A model generated the notes under the pieces. It did no database searches. It was not told where the DNA came from and saw only the letters and a program-made list of their open reading frames with translations. The position numbers were made by a program, and so were the translations under genes. From the NCBI GenBank assembly GCA_025210515.1, contig JAOARM010000038.1, forward strand, positions 1 through 64,000: a stretch of 64,000 nucleotides of DNA, given 5' to 3'. Positions 8,845 through 17,960 of this stretch are shown here, one piece after another (the stretch's first letter is position 1; every line of letters starts with the position of its first letter). The stretch comes from Vallitalea sp. GTDB lineage: Bacteria; Bacillota; Clostridia; Lachnospirales; Vallitaleaceae.

Positions 8845-9579
8845 TTATATAACACACATAGAAACTCTATTTCGACCGTTTTCTTTTGCATTGTATAGAT
8901 TATCATCAGCTATTTTAATTAATTCATTACTAGTTAAGTTACATTGTTCACAATGTATAGCACCAACGCTTACAGTAAATTTAATTGTTTCATTTTCGTA
9001 TTGTATTAAGTGATCAAGATTTTTTCTAATTTTATTAGCTATATTTTTTGCTTCTTCCTTAGTTTTATTTTTAGTAACAAAGATAAATTCCTCTCCTCCG
9101 AATCGACCTGTTAAATCTTCTTCTTGTGCTAAAGAGCTAGTTATTTTTCCAACCTCTATTAAAACTTTGTCTCCTGCAACATGTCCAAATGTATCATTAA
9201 CGAATTTAAAATGATCTAAATCAAACAGTATAACTGTTATACTAAAATGGTGTAAATTAGCATCAATAATTAATTGTTCATATGATTCTATGAAAGATGC
9301 TCTATTCATTAATCCTGTAAGATTATCAAATTTAGATAGATCAATTATCTCATTTTTCATAGTTATAACTTTGCTATAAAAATATACAAGAGGAATGGAA
9401 GTCAATAATGAAATAATTGTAGATGCTGATAAAGCAATAAAATTAGAAAGTAAATATGAACGACTAATAGTTAGGCTAATAATTAAATTAGTTATCCCTA
9501 CTGACATTGTACTGCTAATAAACCAAATTATAAATATTATAAACCATAAAGGTTTGTTTTTCATTCTATCTATTATCAT
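8845..9579 (-). CDS. Membrane-anchored diguanylate cyclase (GGDEF domain)
   Basis: This 244-residue protein has two N-terminal membrane helices (about 10-35 and 40-65) and a GGDEF domain from about 85 to the end. The conserved D-LTGL-NR start, DLDHFK-VND-FGH substrate region and active-site GGEEF (within RFGGEEFIF) are all intact, so it should make cyclic di-GMP from GTP. No RxxD inhibitory site is obvious before GGEEF. A TTG at 9594 opens the frame further, but GGAG at 9587-9590 suits the ATG at 9579. There is no recognisable extracellular sensor domain. Confidence 0.9.
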   Translation of the reverse strand: MIIDRMKNKPLWFIIFIIWFISSTMSVGITNLIISLTISRSYLLSNFIALSASTIISLLTSIPLVYFYSKVITMKNEIIDLSKFDNLTGLMNRASFIESYEQLIIDANLHHFSITVILFDLDHFKFVNDTFGHVAGDKVLIEVGKITSSLAQEEDLTGRFGGEEFIFVTKNKTKEEAKNIANKIRKNLDHLIQYENETIKFTVSVGAIHCEQCNLTSNELIKIADDNLYNAKENGRNRVSMCVI

Positions 9580-9811
9580 ATCTATCATCTCCAATGATTA
9601 TAAAACATTATTAAAACTGTTAGTACATTTACATTTTACAAATTTATACATAAAATTATACATTGAAATATATAATAAGTAAACTTATAGTTTAATAGTA
9701 TCTATAATCTATACTTTAAAAAATATCAAATTCTAGATATTAATTATATTTGAAAAAATTAGACTCTAATATTATAATTGTAAACAAGATTGTTATACAG
9801 GAGGTAATAAT

Positions 9812-10969
9812 GTGAAGCAATCAAATAAATATATTTATTACATAATAGATATAGTGACAATTATAATATTCTATTTTGCCTTTATATATGAATCGGCAAA
9901 AGGAAGTAGATATAATATACTAATTGTTCTAATTATAATATACTTAGTATTAGCTATATTAGAAAAGTTTGTTGTTAGAAAAACAGGAATTATAAGTTTA
10001 ATATTATTATTAAAAATAACTTTATTAATAGTTATTGAACTTAATTCAAAATTTGCTATTAATTATTTTTTACATGCAATATATTTACTAATCATTATAG
10101 AAGCAACTATTTTACTTAGTACAAGAACTAGTATTATAATTAATATTATTGCTTTTGCGATATCTATGTATAAATTTCTTAATCTGGTAACTATTAGTAG
10201 AAGTATATCCAATATAGCACAGATGTTTCTTTTTATACTTATTAATTCTCTTGTAATAGTAATAATGGAATTTGCAAAGTACCATGTGCAAGAAAAGAAA
10301 AAAATTGATTGTCTATATATGGAATTACAAGATGCACATAATAGACTAAAAAACTATTCAAATAAAATAAAAGAATTAACAGTTATGGAAGAAAGAAATA
10401 GAATCGCAAGAGACTTACATGATACTCTTGGACATGATTTAACAGGGCTAATTATGCAACTTGAAATGACAAGCTCAGTAATAGATGATGATATTCAATT
10501 GTCAAAAGAATTTATAGATAATTCAAAAACTACTGCAAGAGATAGTTTAATAAAAGTACGAAAAATAGTAGAAGCTTTAAAAGAGGATAGTTATATAGAT
10601 ACAGATAAAGATAATATGTTGAAGTTGATTGATGAGTTCTCTTATAAAACAGGTATTGAAGTTAATTATACAGTTGAAGGTGAAAAAATAGCTTTGCCGC
10701 CAGATATATCAATAACATTATATAGAATAATACAAGAAGCTATGACCAATGCAGTAAGACATGGTAAAGCAAATATCATTAATGTTAGTATTAATTATCA
10801 AATTGATTTAATTACATTTCATATTATTGATAACGGAATAGGATGTATGAATATTACTGAGGGATATGGGTTAAAAGGAATGAAAGAAAGAATTGAAATG
10901 ATAGGAGGAAATATAACTTATAGTGGTAAAGACGGATTTGAAATTGAAGGGAAAATTAGAATAAGGTAG
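9812..10969 (+). CDS. Two-component sensor histidine kinase, NarL/LuxR-type partner (HisKA_3)
   Basis: The first about 150 of 385 residues form five or six membrane helices without a large extracellular domain, so it probably senses a membrane or lipophilic signal. A coiled coil follows, then the HisKA_3 dimerisation box with the phospho-accepting His203 in RDLHDTLGHDL. A HATPase_c domain carries EAMTNAVRHG (N box) and DNGIGC (G1). The start is GTG at 9812, seven bases after AGGAGG; the ATG just before it is out of frame. Its response regulator begins nine bases downstream. The kinase type and following ABC exporter resemble DesK/LiaS-style envelope-stress or antimicrobial-peptide systems; the signal is not known. 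Confidence 0.93.
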   Translation: MKQSNKYIYYIIDIVTIIIFYFAFIYESAKGSRYNILIVLIIIYLVLAILEKFVVRKTGIISLILLLKITLLIVIELNSKFAINYFLHAIYLLIIIEATILLSTRTSIIINIIAFAISMYKFLNLVTISRSISNIAQMFLFILINSLVIVIMEFAKYHVQEKKKIDCLYMELQDAHNRLKNYSNKIKELTVMEERNRIARDLHDTLGHDLTGLIMQLEMTSSVIDDDIQLSKEFIDNSKTTARDSLIKVRKIVEALKEDSYIDTDKDNMLKLIDEFSYKTGIEVNYTVEGEKIALPPDISITLYRIIQEAMTNAVRHGKANIINVSINYQIDLITFHIIDNGIGCMNITEGYGLKGMKERIEMIGGNITYSGKDGFEIEGKIRIR

Positions 10970-10977
10970 GAGATAAA

Positions 10978-11625
10978 ATGATTAATGTTTTATTAGTTGA
11001 CGATCAAGATATATTGCTCCAAGGATTAAGTATGATTCTTGGAAAAGAAGAAGATATACATATAGTTGGTGCAGTTAAAAATGGTGAAGAAGCAGTAAAT
11101 AAATGCAAGTGCTGTAATATAGATGTTGTTTTAATGGATATTCGTATGCCTATAATGAATGGAGTAGAGGCTACAAAATTAATATTAGAAAATAATAAAG
11201 ATATTAAAGTAATTATACTAACTACCTTCAATGATGATGAATATATATTTGATTCTCTTAAATACGGCGCATCTGGATATTTATTAAAAGATGCCATGCC
11301 AAGAGAAATATCTAATGCAATTCGTACAGTTAATGAAGGAGGAACATTGATTAATCCTTCCATAGCAACAAAAGTTATGGATAGGTTTAAAGCTATAAGT
11401 AATGAGACAACTAATAATAAATCTTCTAAAGAAGTAGAGCTACTAACTAAAAGAGAAAAAGAAATCTGCATTTTATTAGCACAAGGTAAGAACAATAAGG
11501 AAATATCAGAATCATTATTTCTAAGCGAAGGAACAATAAAAAATCATATAACTAATATCTTAGGAAAGTTGAATCTTAGAGATCGAACTCAATTAGCAAT
11601 TTTTTCAGTGAAGAATATAAAATAA
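10978..11625 (+). CDS. NarL/FixJ family response regulator
   Basis: The 215-residue regulator has a receiver domain with acidic pocket D8/D9, phospho-acceptor Asp54 (VLMDIRMP), Thr near 82 and Lys near 104. A C-terminal LuxR-type helix-turn-helix (LTKREKEICILLAQGKNNKEI ... GTIKNHI) follows from about 150. It is co-transcribed with the kinase ahead of it. Likely targets are the downstream secreted protein, lipoprotein and ABC-2 exporter genes, since these follow directly. An imperfect palindrome GTCAT-N9-ATGAC at 12725-12743 upstream of the lipoprotein gene is a candidate operator. Confidence 0.95.
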   Translation: MINVLLVDDQDILLQGLSMILGKEEDIHIVGAVKNGEEAVNKCKCCNIDVVLMDIRMPIMNGVEATKLILENNKDIKVIILTTFNDDEYIFDSLKYGASGYLLKDAMPREISNAIRTVNEGGTLINPSIATKVMDRFKAISNETTNNKSSKEVELLTKREKEICILLAQGKNNKEISESLFLSEGTIKNHITNILGKLNLRDRTQLAIFSVKNIK

Positions 11626-11655
11626 TTAATTAAAAAATATAAAGGGATGAAATAA

Positions 11656-12615
11656 ATGTTTAAGGAGAAAATAGCTTATATCATTGCTATGATTATAATT
11701 ATTGCATTAAGAAACAATAATATAGGTATTTATGGTGAACAAAAAGAGTTTAACTATGAAATAGATAATAGTGAGCTTAGTGTGTTATTTAGTGATAGTA
11801 ATAACAGGTTAAAAATAAAGTTTGGTTATGGAGGAGTTAATTCATTATATGGTATACAAGAAATTACATATTTGGAGTTAGATAGTGAAATAGCATTAAA
11901 ATCATTAAAGTCGTGTACTGATTGGATTGGACCATATATTATTAAAGATTTATCGAATAAAAGCGAAGATATAAAACCAAGATTTACTGGAGGTTGGCAC
12001 GGTTCAGATGGTGGTGGAAGTGGTGAAGTTACTGCATTAACAAGTGATCCTCTAATTTATTGCAATAATAAACTAATATCATTAGCCAAAAATAAAACTA
12101 GTAAAGAAATTAAAATTGTAGTAACAAATTTGATATATGCATATAACTCTAATGAACCAGTATTGGAAGAAACACATACATATATTATAAAAGATAGAGA
12201 AATCTATATAGATGTAAGAGGAAATGCCTTAAAAGATATTGAAATAAGTAAGTATTATGGTTTGCAATCTCAAAATAGCCTTTGGGATGGATATGTTATA
12301 TATCATTATATTAATAATACATCAATGGAATACACAATAAATGAATCAAGTAATTCTATGCCCAAAAAAGATAATATTGTTAAAGAATTTGAATTGTTAA
12401 CTCAAGATAGGAAGTATAAATTATTAGTTGGATTAGATACTAATTATGGCTTAGGGAAGTTTGAAAATTTGAAAGAAAATTTATCTACATGTTTTACGAG
12501 TGATTATGGTAAATCTTATTTTAATTTAATAAATGGGAAAAAATGTAGAATGGAAAAAGGAGAATACTTTAGTTGGAGAGGTTATTATAAATTTATTAGT
12601 GAAACCAAAGAATAA
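11656..12615 (+). CDS. Secreted or membrane-anchored protein of unknown function
   Basis: I do not recognise a family. The 319-residue protein has a hydrophobic N-terminus (about residues 6-20) without a lipobox, so it is either secreted or anchored by one helix. The rest is rich in beta-prone segments, with a notable GGWHGSDGGGSGE stretch near 113-125 and aromatic clusters such as SLWDGYVIYHYINN, suggestive of a beta-sandwich. There are three cysteines. It starts 30 bases after the response regulator, behind an AGGGATG ribosome binding site, so it belongs to the two-component operon and may be a sensor accessory or an output of it. Confidence 0.5.
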   Translation: MFKEKIAYIIAMIIIIALRNNNIGIYGEQKEFNYEIDNSELSVLFSDSNNRLKIKFGYGGVNSLYGIQEITYLELDSEIALKSLKSCTDWIGPYIIKDLSNKSEDIKPRFTGGWHGSDGGGSGEVTALTSDPLIYCNNKLISLAKNKTSKEIKIVVTNLIYAYNSNEPVLEETHTYIIKDREIYIDVRGNALKDIEISKYYGLQSQNSLWDGYVIYHYINNTSMEYTINESSNSMPKKDNIVKEFELLTQDRKYKLLVGLDTNYGLGKFENLKENLSTCFTSDYGKSYFNLINGKKCRMEKGEYFSWRGYYKFISETKE

Positions 12616-12724
12616 TAAGATAATATAATTCATTTAAGATTAAGATGCTAATTTTAGTATTTAAAATTATTTTTTAATCCTCTTAAAACACGTTGTATTC
12701 TTAAATATAATAATAGTGCCAAAA

Positions 12725-12743
12725 GTCATGGTTACATTATGAC
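12725..12743. promoter_or_regulatory. Candidate operator palindrome upstream of the lipoprotein/ABC genes
   Basis: GTCAT at 12725-12729 and ATGAC at 12739-12743 form a 5-9-5 inverted repeat in the gap before the lipoprotein gene. It is a candidate site for the LuxR-type regulator encoded upstream, on position alone. Confidence 0.25.
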
Positions 12744-12819
12744 AATTGATACAAGAAATTATATATTAATTACGTTATAGTATATACAGAAGTAATTATA
12801 TAACGAGAGGTGAACTATT

Positions 12820-13752
12820 ATGAAAAAAATGAAAATAATAATTGGAGTTACAGTTTTATTAACAATGTTAACAGCATGTTCTACGGAAGGGTTAGAGATA
12901 TATAATGATGCGTCAATAAAAACTTCTAACGAATCAAAAGGTAAAACATCATGTAAGATAAACATGGATATTGATTTTAATACTGATGATTTGACACTAG
13001 AAGAAATAAGACAACTTAATTATGCAAAGAAAATGATTTTTGAAATAACATCTAGCTATGATTCATCTAAGGGTAAGGTAGCATCTGATATATACTTAAA
13101 TTTGGGTGGAGTTGGAATGGATTCTAACTACTACAGAAATGGTAATGAAGGATATGTTAAAATTCCTGTATTAAATAAATATATAGATATAGATGAAGGC
13201 AAGGAAATAGTTAATACTAAAGAATATGGAAGCTTTTTTTCAACAATAGAAGAAAGCTGGTTAGAACTTCTAGAAGAAGATGATGTTGTAAAAGGTGAGA
13301 ATACTATTATTGATACAGAAGAAGGTCAAGTAAAAGCTACTATTGTAACTATTAATATAAATGAAGCACTTTTGAAAAAATATGCTGAGAAAATAACATA
13401 TATATTAATGGATTCTGACATAATTAACAAAATTGTTGATGTCAATTATGACAGTGCTCATAAGGAAAAATTAAGAGAAACATTAACTCGTACACTTAAG
13501 AAAATTCAATTTGAAGATTTTAAAACATTAGCTTATATTGATTTTGATGGTTATCTAATTAAAGAAGAAATATCTATGAGAATGAAGATGGCTGATGCCA
13601 ATAAAGGTGAGCCATTGGCTATGAGTATTTCTATTACAAACGAAAATTGGGATATTGGTAAAGAACAGAATATAGAAATCCCAGAAATTAAAGAACAGCT
13701 AATCAAAATAGAAGAACTGAAAAACATGGATAATATTTTTGAACTAAAATAA
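12820..13752 (+). CDS. Lipoprotein of unknown function preceding an ABC-2 exporter
   Basis: The 310-residue protein starts with a signal peptide ending LTAC (Cys20), a lipoprotein cleavage site. The mature part has alternating strand and helix patterns and resembles clostridial DUF6612/LppX-type lipoproteins with a hydrophobic cavity (segments like KGKVASDIYLNLGG and YYRNGNEGYVKIP). That similarity is by eye only. The ABC ATPase gene starts 16 bases downstream, so the lipoprotein probably works with the exporter or is regulated together with it. The ribosome binding site is GAGAGGTGA. Confidence is high for a lipoprotein and low for the fold. Confidence 0.65.
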   Translation: MKKMKIIIGVTVLLTMLTACSTEGLEIYNDASIKTSNESKGKTSCKINMDIDFNTDDLTLEEIRQLNYAKKMIFEITSSYDSSKGKVASDIYLNLGGVGMDSNYYRNGNEGYVKIPVLNKYIDIDEGKEIVNTKEYGSFFSTIEESWLELLEEDDVVKGENTIIDTEEGQVKATIVTININEALLKKYAEKITYILMDSDIINKIVDVNYDSAHKEKLRETLTRTLKKIQFEDFKTLAYIDFDGYLIKEEISMRMKMADANKGEPLAMSISITNENWDIGKEQNIEIPEIKEQLIKIEELKNMDNIFELK

Positions 13753-13768
13753 GAAGGAGTAGTGATTA

Positions 13769-14704
13769 ATGGAATTATTAAAAGTTACTAATCTAAAAAA
13801 ATATTTTAAAGATATAAAAGCAGTTGATGATATATCATTCTGCATAAACAAAGGGGAAATACTAGGTTTATTAGGACCAAATGGAGCAGGTAAGTCAACT
13901 ACAATATCAATGTTATCAACTTTGATGAAACCAGATGGTGGTCTTATTGAGTATAAAGGTGATAATATAGTTAAAAAACCATCATCTATACAACCTAATC
14001 TTGGTTATGTTCCTCAAGAAATTGCTTTATATAAAACTCTATCTGGAAGAGAAAACTTAGAATTTTGGGCAAGAGCATATGGATTAAAAGGGAAAAAATT
14101 AAAAAAACGAATAGATGAAGTTTCAGAGATTATAGGTATAACAAAGCGACTGAAAAATAAAGTGGAGAATTACTCAGGTGGTATGCAAAGAAGATTAAAT
14201 ATCGGTGCAGCTCTTTTGCATGAACCAGAGCTTATTATAATGGACGAGCCAACAGTTGGAATTGATCCACAATCTAGAAAACATATATTAGATACAGTAC
14301 TTGAACTTAATAAAAAAGGAATGACAGTCATATACACAAGTCATTATATGGAAGAAGTAGAATATCTATGTAATAATATTTGTATTATGGATAATGGTAA
14401 AATAATTGCAAAAGGCTCTAAAGAAGAATTAATAAAATCAATACAGAGTGAAAAAATTATTAATATTAAAGTAGATAATGTAACGGATGAATTATTAAAC
14501 GTTATTAAAACTATAGAAGAAGTTTCAGATATTACTTGTGATAATAATGCAATCGCTGTAACGGTAAGCAATAGTAAAACTTCATTTAACAAAATAATAG
14601 ATGTGTTAAGTAAAACAGACGTTAGCATTAATAGTGTGGATATTAATGAGCCTAATCTAGAAACTGTATTTTTAAATCTAACAGGTAAAGCTCTAAGAGA
14701 TTAA
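13769..14704 (+). CDS. ABC-2 exporter ATP-binding protein
   Basis: This 311-residue ATPase has Walker A GPNGAGKS near 36-43, Q-loop near 85, signature SGGMQRR near 138, Walker B LIIMDEP near 158-164 and the H-loop SHYMEEVE near 190. A 90-residue C-terminal extension is of the kind seen in CcmA/DrrA-type multidrug and antibiotic exporters. It pairs with the two permeases that follow directly. The substrate is unknown. Its place behind a two-component system suggests a toxin, lantibiotic or lipid-targeting drug, which is an inference from similar gene orders. Confidence 0.93.
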   Translation: MELLKVTNLKKYFKDIKAVDDISFCINKGEILGLLGPNGAGKSTTISMLSTLMKPDGGLIEYKGDNIVKKPSSIQPNLGYVPQEIALYKTLSGRENLEFWARAYGLKGKKLKKRIDEVSEIIGITKRLKNKVENYSGGMQRRLNIGAALLHEPELIIMDEPTVGIDPQSRKHILDTVLELNKKGMTVIYTSHYMEEVEYLCNNICIMDNGKIIAKGSKEELIKSIQSEKIINIKVDNVTDELLNVIKTIEEVSDITCDNNAIAVTVSNSKTSFNKIIDVLSKTDVSINSVDINEPNLETVFLNLTGKALRD

Positions 14705-14764
14705 TTATAGTAGGAAATATGTTTGCAAAAGAGAAAGAAGTACTAAGTAGAAGGAAGTGAAAAT

Positions 14765-16099
14765 GTGAAGCTTAGATATATCATCTTAAAAGATATAAAA
14801 AAAATTATATATGATAAGAAGCTATTGGCAGTTATTGTTGTAATGCCTATTATCCTTATGACTATATTAGGATTTTCTCTAAGGAATATGTTCGGAGTTT
14901 CTGAAGGCTCTGTTGGAGGAATTAAAGTTGCAGTTGTAAAAAACTATCAAGTTGATGAAGATATAATAAGATTTAAAAGTATAATCAATAATAGTATGAT
15001 GTCACTCGATGATAAAACTAAAAAAACTATAATCGATGAAATGCCAAATGTTAATGGTGATAAAATTCTCTTTGATTTTCTTGATTCCGATGACATTCAA
15101 AAAATATTAGATTATACAGTAGTAAAAGAAATAAAAGCTCGTGAAATGTTAAGTTCAAAAGAAGTTGATGCTGTTATTATTGTTCCACAAGATTATGTAT
15201 ATAATACATATATGAATTATATGATGCCAGTTAGAAATAAAGTTCAGATTGATATTCTGAAAAACTCGGATAATAACTTTAAAGGAAGTTTAGTTCAGGG
15301 ACTTGTAAATAGTTTTATACAGGTTATGAATAATTATTGCTTAAACAGAGAGGTTTTTATTAATCAAGTGACTAAGTATGATAATCTACAGTTAGCTATT
15401 AATGGAATGTCATACTTAATGGATGAATTTAATGACAATCTAGAAATAAATGCTATATCAGTTAATAATATTAACGTAGAGAAAAAGAAAAATATAACAA
15501 GCTTTCAGTATTATGCAGCAGCAATTATGGCTATGTTCTTGCTATATAGTGCTAGTACAGGAGGTAGGTTTCCTTTAGAAGAAGTAAAAGACATTACATT
15601 ACCAAGAGAAAGAGTAGCAGGAGTTGGCAAATTAAAAATATTAGCAAGCAATTTTTATATGATGGTTATCTTATGCTGTATACAATCTATTATAATGATA
15701 GGATATTCAAAATTAATTCTCAACATTAACTGGGGTGATATGAAGCTTATATTATTTACAGTACTTGTAACAAGCTTTGCTGTTGGAGGAATAGGAGTAC
15801 TTATTTCTGTTCTAACTTTAGTAACAAAAGATTACAAGATTGCTAATTTGTTTGAGTTTGGAGTTATACAGTTTATGGCACTTATCGGAGGTAGTTTTGT
15901 ACCAGTAGAAGTGTTACCAAAAGTTATTCAAAAATTGTCACTGTTTTCTATTAATGGTGTAGCTATTAAAATGTATACAAATATTATGAGAGGAGTCCCA
16001 TTATCTGGTTTATTAAATTATGCACTGATTTTAGTTGGTATGGGAACCTTGTTTATTACAGTAGCTACTATTATTGCTAATAGAAAGGGGGCAATATAA
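14765..16099 (+). CDS. ABC-2 type transporter permease
   Basis: The 444-residue protein shows the ABC-2 plan: one N-terminal membrane helix (about 20-40), a large extracellular loop of about 200 residues, then five membrane helices from about 255 on, with FVPVEVLP before the fifth. The start is GTG at 14765 after GGAAG; the ATG two bases earlier is followed by a stop in its own frame. It abuts the second permease with no gap. The two permeases probably form a heterodimer served by the upstream ATPase. Confidence 0.88.
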   Translation: MKLRYIILKDIKKIIYDKKLLAVIVVMPIILMTILGFSLRNMFGVSEGSVGGIKVAVVKNYQVDEDIIRFKSIINNSMMSLDDKTKKTIIDEMPNVNGDKILFDFLDSDDIQKILDYTVVKEIKAREMLSSKEVDAVIIVPQDYVYNTYMNYMMPVRNKVQIDILKNSDNNFKGSLVQGLVNSFIQVMNNYCLNREVFINQVTKYDNLQLAINGMSYLMDEFNDNLEINAISVNNINVEKKKNITSFQYYAAAIMAMFLLYSASTGGRFPLEEVKDITLPRERVAGVGKLKILASNFYMMVILCCIQSIIMIGYSKLILNINWGDMKLILFTVLVTSFAVGGIGVLISVLTLVTKDYKIANLFEFGVIQFMALIGGSFVPVEVLPKVIQKLSLFSINGVAIKMYTNIMRGVPLSGLLNYALILVGMGTLFITVATIIANRKGAI

Positions 16100-17251
16100 A
16101 TGTTTGCTGTATTTAAAGTTAAATTATTAGGATATAAAACACAAATACCAATATTACTTGGATTTATAGTGATGATGCTTGGATTAACTTATGTTTTTGG
16201 ATCCTCGTTTTCCGCAGGTAGTTATAAAGCAAGAGTATATATTGTGGATAATGTAAAAACAAATGAAAGTAAGCTGTTAATAAATGAGTTTTATAAGAAT
16301 GATTCACTTAATATTAAGATTACCTCTTACGACGAAGCAGTAAGTAATATTGAGAATTCAAGAGGTGTTGGAGCAATTATAATTGATAAGAAAATAGACA
16401 AGTTACAAGTATCTTTTATGAAGATAATGGATACTAATGAAACTATAACAGTTAGTAATATAATTATGTCTACTACTAGAGCTTATCAAAATGATGTTTC
16501 ATTAGTAGATACCACATATAATTATCTACATGAAAATAATATTAATGTAGACATTAAAGAATTAGAAGAAAACTCAATAAATGAAATTAATAAACTAAGA
16601 CAGAATAAAACTTTCTATAATACAAAAGCTTCCTTTATCAATGGAAGTAATAATAACTATGATACTAGAAAGCATTCACTTGCAGGCTTTGCTTTGTTTT
16701 TCTCTATGTTTATGGTGTTCTTTGGAATAGGTACTATTATAGATGAAAAAAACAATCATGTTTGGCAACGTCAACTAGTATCTCCAATAAAAAATGCTTC
16801 AATAATGTGTGCTAATATGCTTGCTACGATTATTATTGGTTTTATCAATATTCTAGTAATGGTATATGCAGGAAAATATTTATTTAATATATCATGGGGA
16901 AAAACTAATATTGGAATATTATTAGTACTTGTAACATTCATATTTGCAGTATCTTGTTTGGGACTGTTTATATCATCATTCTTGAAAAATCAACAACAAT
17001 TATCTTCAATTGCTCCTGTAATTATTGTCAGTACATCTATGCTAGGAGGTACTATGTGGCCTCTTGAAATGATACAATCAAAAGTATTATTGTTTTTAGC
17101 AGATTTGACGCCTCAAAAATGGGCGTTACAAAGTATAGAAAAAATGATAATGTACGGTGGAGGTATTGAAGTAACTATTAAGCCTATCATTGTTCTGCTA
17201 TTAATGGGATTAGTTTACCTTACATTAGGAGTTAAGTTAATAAAAAGATAA
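16100..17251 (+). CDS. ABC-2 type transporter permease, second half
   Basis: The 383-residue permease begins directly after the stop of the preceding one and has a strong AAGGGGGC site inside that gene, so translation is likely coupled. It has one N-terminal helix (about 15-35), an extracellular domain of about 150 residues, and five or six helices from about 195 to the end, with a GTMWPLEMIQ loop matching the ABC-2 pattern. It is the last gene of the cluster and is followed by a hairpin at 17262-17308. Confidence 0.88.
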   Translation: MFAVFKVKLLGYKTQIPILLGFIVMMLGLTYVFGSSFSAGSYKARVYIVDNVKTNESKLLINEFYKNDSLNIKITSYDEAVSNIENSRGVGAIIIDKKIDKLQVSFMKIMDTNETITVSNIIMSTTRAYQNDVSLVDTTYNYLHENNINVDIKELEENSINEINKLRQNKTFYNTKASFINGSNNNYDTRKHSLAGFALFFSMFMVFFGIGTIIDEKNNHVWQRQLVSPIKNASIMCANMLATIIIGFINILVMVYAGKYLFNISWGKTNIGILLVLVTFIFAVSCLGLFISSFLKNQQQLSSIAPVIIVSTSMLGGTMWPLEMIQSKVLLFLADLTPQKWALQSIEKMIMYGGGIEVTIKPIIVLLLMGLVYLTLGVKLIKR

Positions 17252-17261
17252 TAAATACTAG

Positions 17262-17308
17262 GGCTATATATTTGCTATATCATGAATATATTTAATCAGT
17301 ATATAGCC
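17262..17308 (+). terminator. Hairpin after the ABC-2 operon
   Basis: GGCTATATA (17262-17270) pairs with TATATAGCC (17300-17308) around a 29-base loop. It lacks a strong T-run, so its strength is uncertain. Confidence 0.4.
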
Positions 17309-17314
17309 TATAAT

Positions 17315-17830
17315 CTATTGAGAAATATTGTTTGATTTCTTATCTTGAGATTTTTTAATTAAAGCTGAACCATGTCCCATTGGGCATATTTGACACCAAC
17401 TTCTTGGTTTGAAAAAAACGCCAATTACTATACCAACTATAAATGACATTAGCATAAAACGATAAAACACTTTGGCAATAACTACAAAATGAAAACCATG
17501 ATTAATAATTGCATAAGAAAGTACACTACTAAAGACTGTTAACATAATAATTAATAAAATGTTTTTCGCTCTGTTAGTTCTTAACCATTTTGGAAGTGTA
17601 TGACCTAATGATATTTTACTAAGAAACTTTCCTAGAAATGAACCTCTAGGGCAATACTTAGCACAATGAACTTTTCCTCTTCCTTTAATAGCAAGATAAA
17701 GAGGCATTCCCATACATACCATTCCTAATATGCCAAATCGTATATCAATAATCCCCAGTACGAAGAAAGTAATTATAATAATATAGCTCCATTCCATATG
17801 ACTTTTTGTTTTATTTGATTTCATTTTCAC
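17315..17830 (-). CDS. Small 4Fe-4S-type membrane protein (NapH-like fragment family)
   Basis: The 171-residue protein has about four membrane helices and two cysteine clusters, CAKYCPRGSF near 53-62 and CQICPMGHGS near 145-154. These resemble the CxxxCP motifs that bind clusters or transfer electrons in NapH/NosR/RnfE-type 4Fe-4S membrane proteins. Each cluster is short of the full CxxCxxCxxxCP set, so cluster binding is uncertain. It stands alone behind an AAAGGAGT site. A role as a membrane electron carrier is an inference from the motif type. Confidence 0.6.
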   Translation of the reverse strand: MKMKSNKTKSHMEWSYIIIITFFVLGIIDIRFGILGMVCMGMPLYLAIKGRGKVHCAKYCPRGSFLGKFLSKISLGHTLPKWLRTNRAKNILLIIMLTVFSSVLSYAIINHGFHFVVIAKVFYRFMLMSFIVGIVIGVFFKPRSWCQICPMGHGSALIKKSQDKKSNNISQ

Positions 17831-17898
17831 TACTCCTTTATAATAAATATTGATATCTATATATTATTATATTCAAATATATGAATATGTCAACTATA

Positions 17899-17944
17899 AA
17901 AATAAAAAAGTAGCTGACGTATTGAAAATATACTGTACGTCAGC
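17899..17944. terminator. Terminator of the FUSC-family gene
   Basis: Stem GCTGACGTA (17913-17921) with TACGTCAGC (17936-17944). On the minus strand it is followed by a strong T-run (17899-17910), and there is also a T-rich tail on the plus strand. Confidence 0.8.
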
Positions 17945-17960
17945 CTTCTTTTTATAATAA

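Noticed and set aside
9395..9682. Plus-strand ORF opposite the diguanylate cyclase N-terminus
   Set aside because: It is antisense to membrane-helix codons and its product is low-complexity Ile-rich sequence with no start signal.
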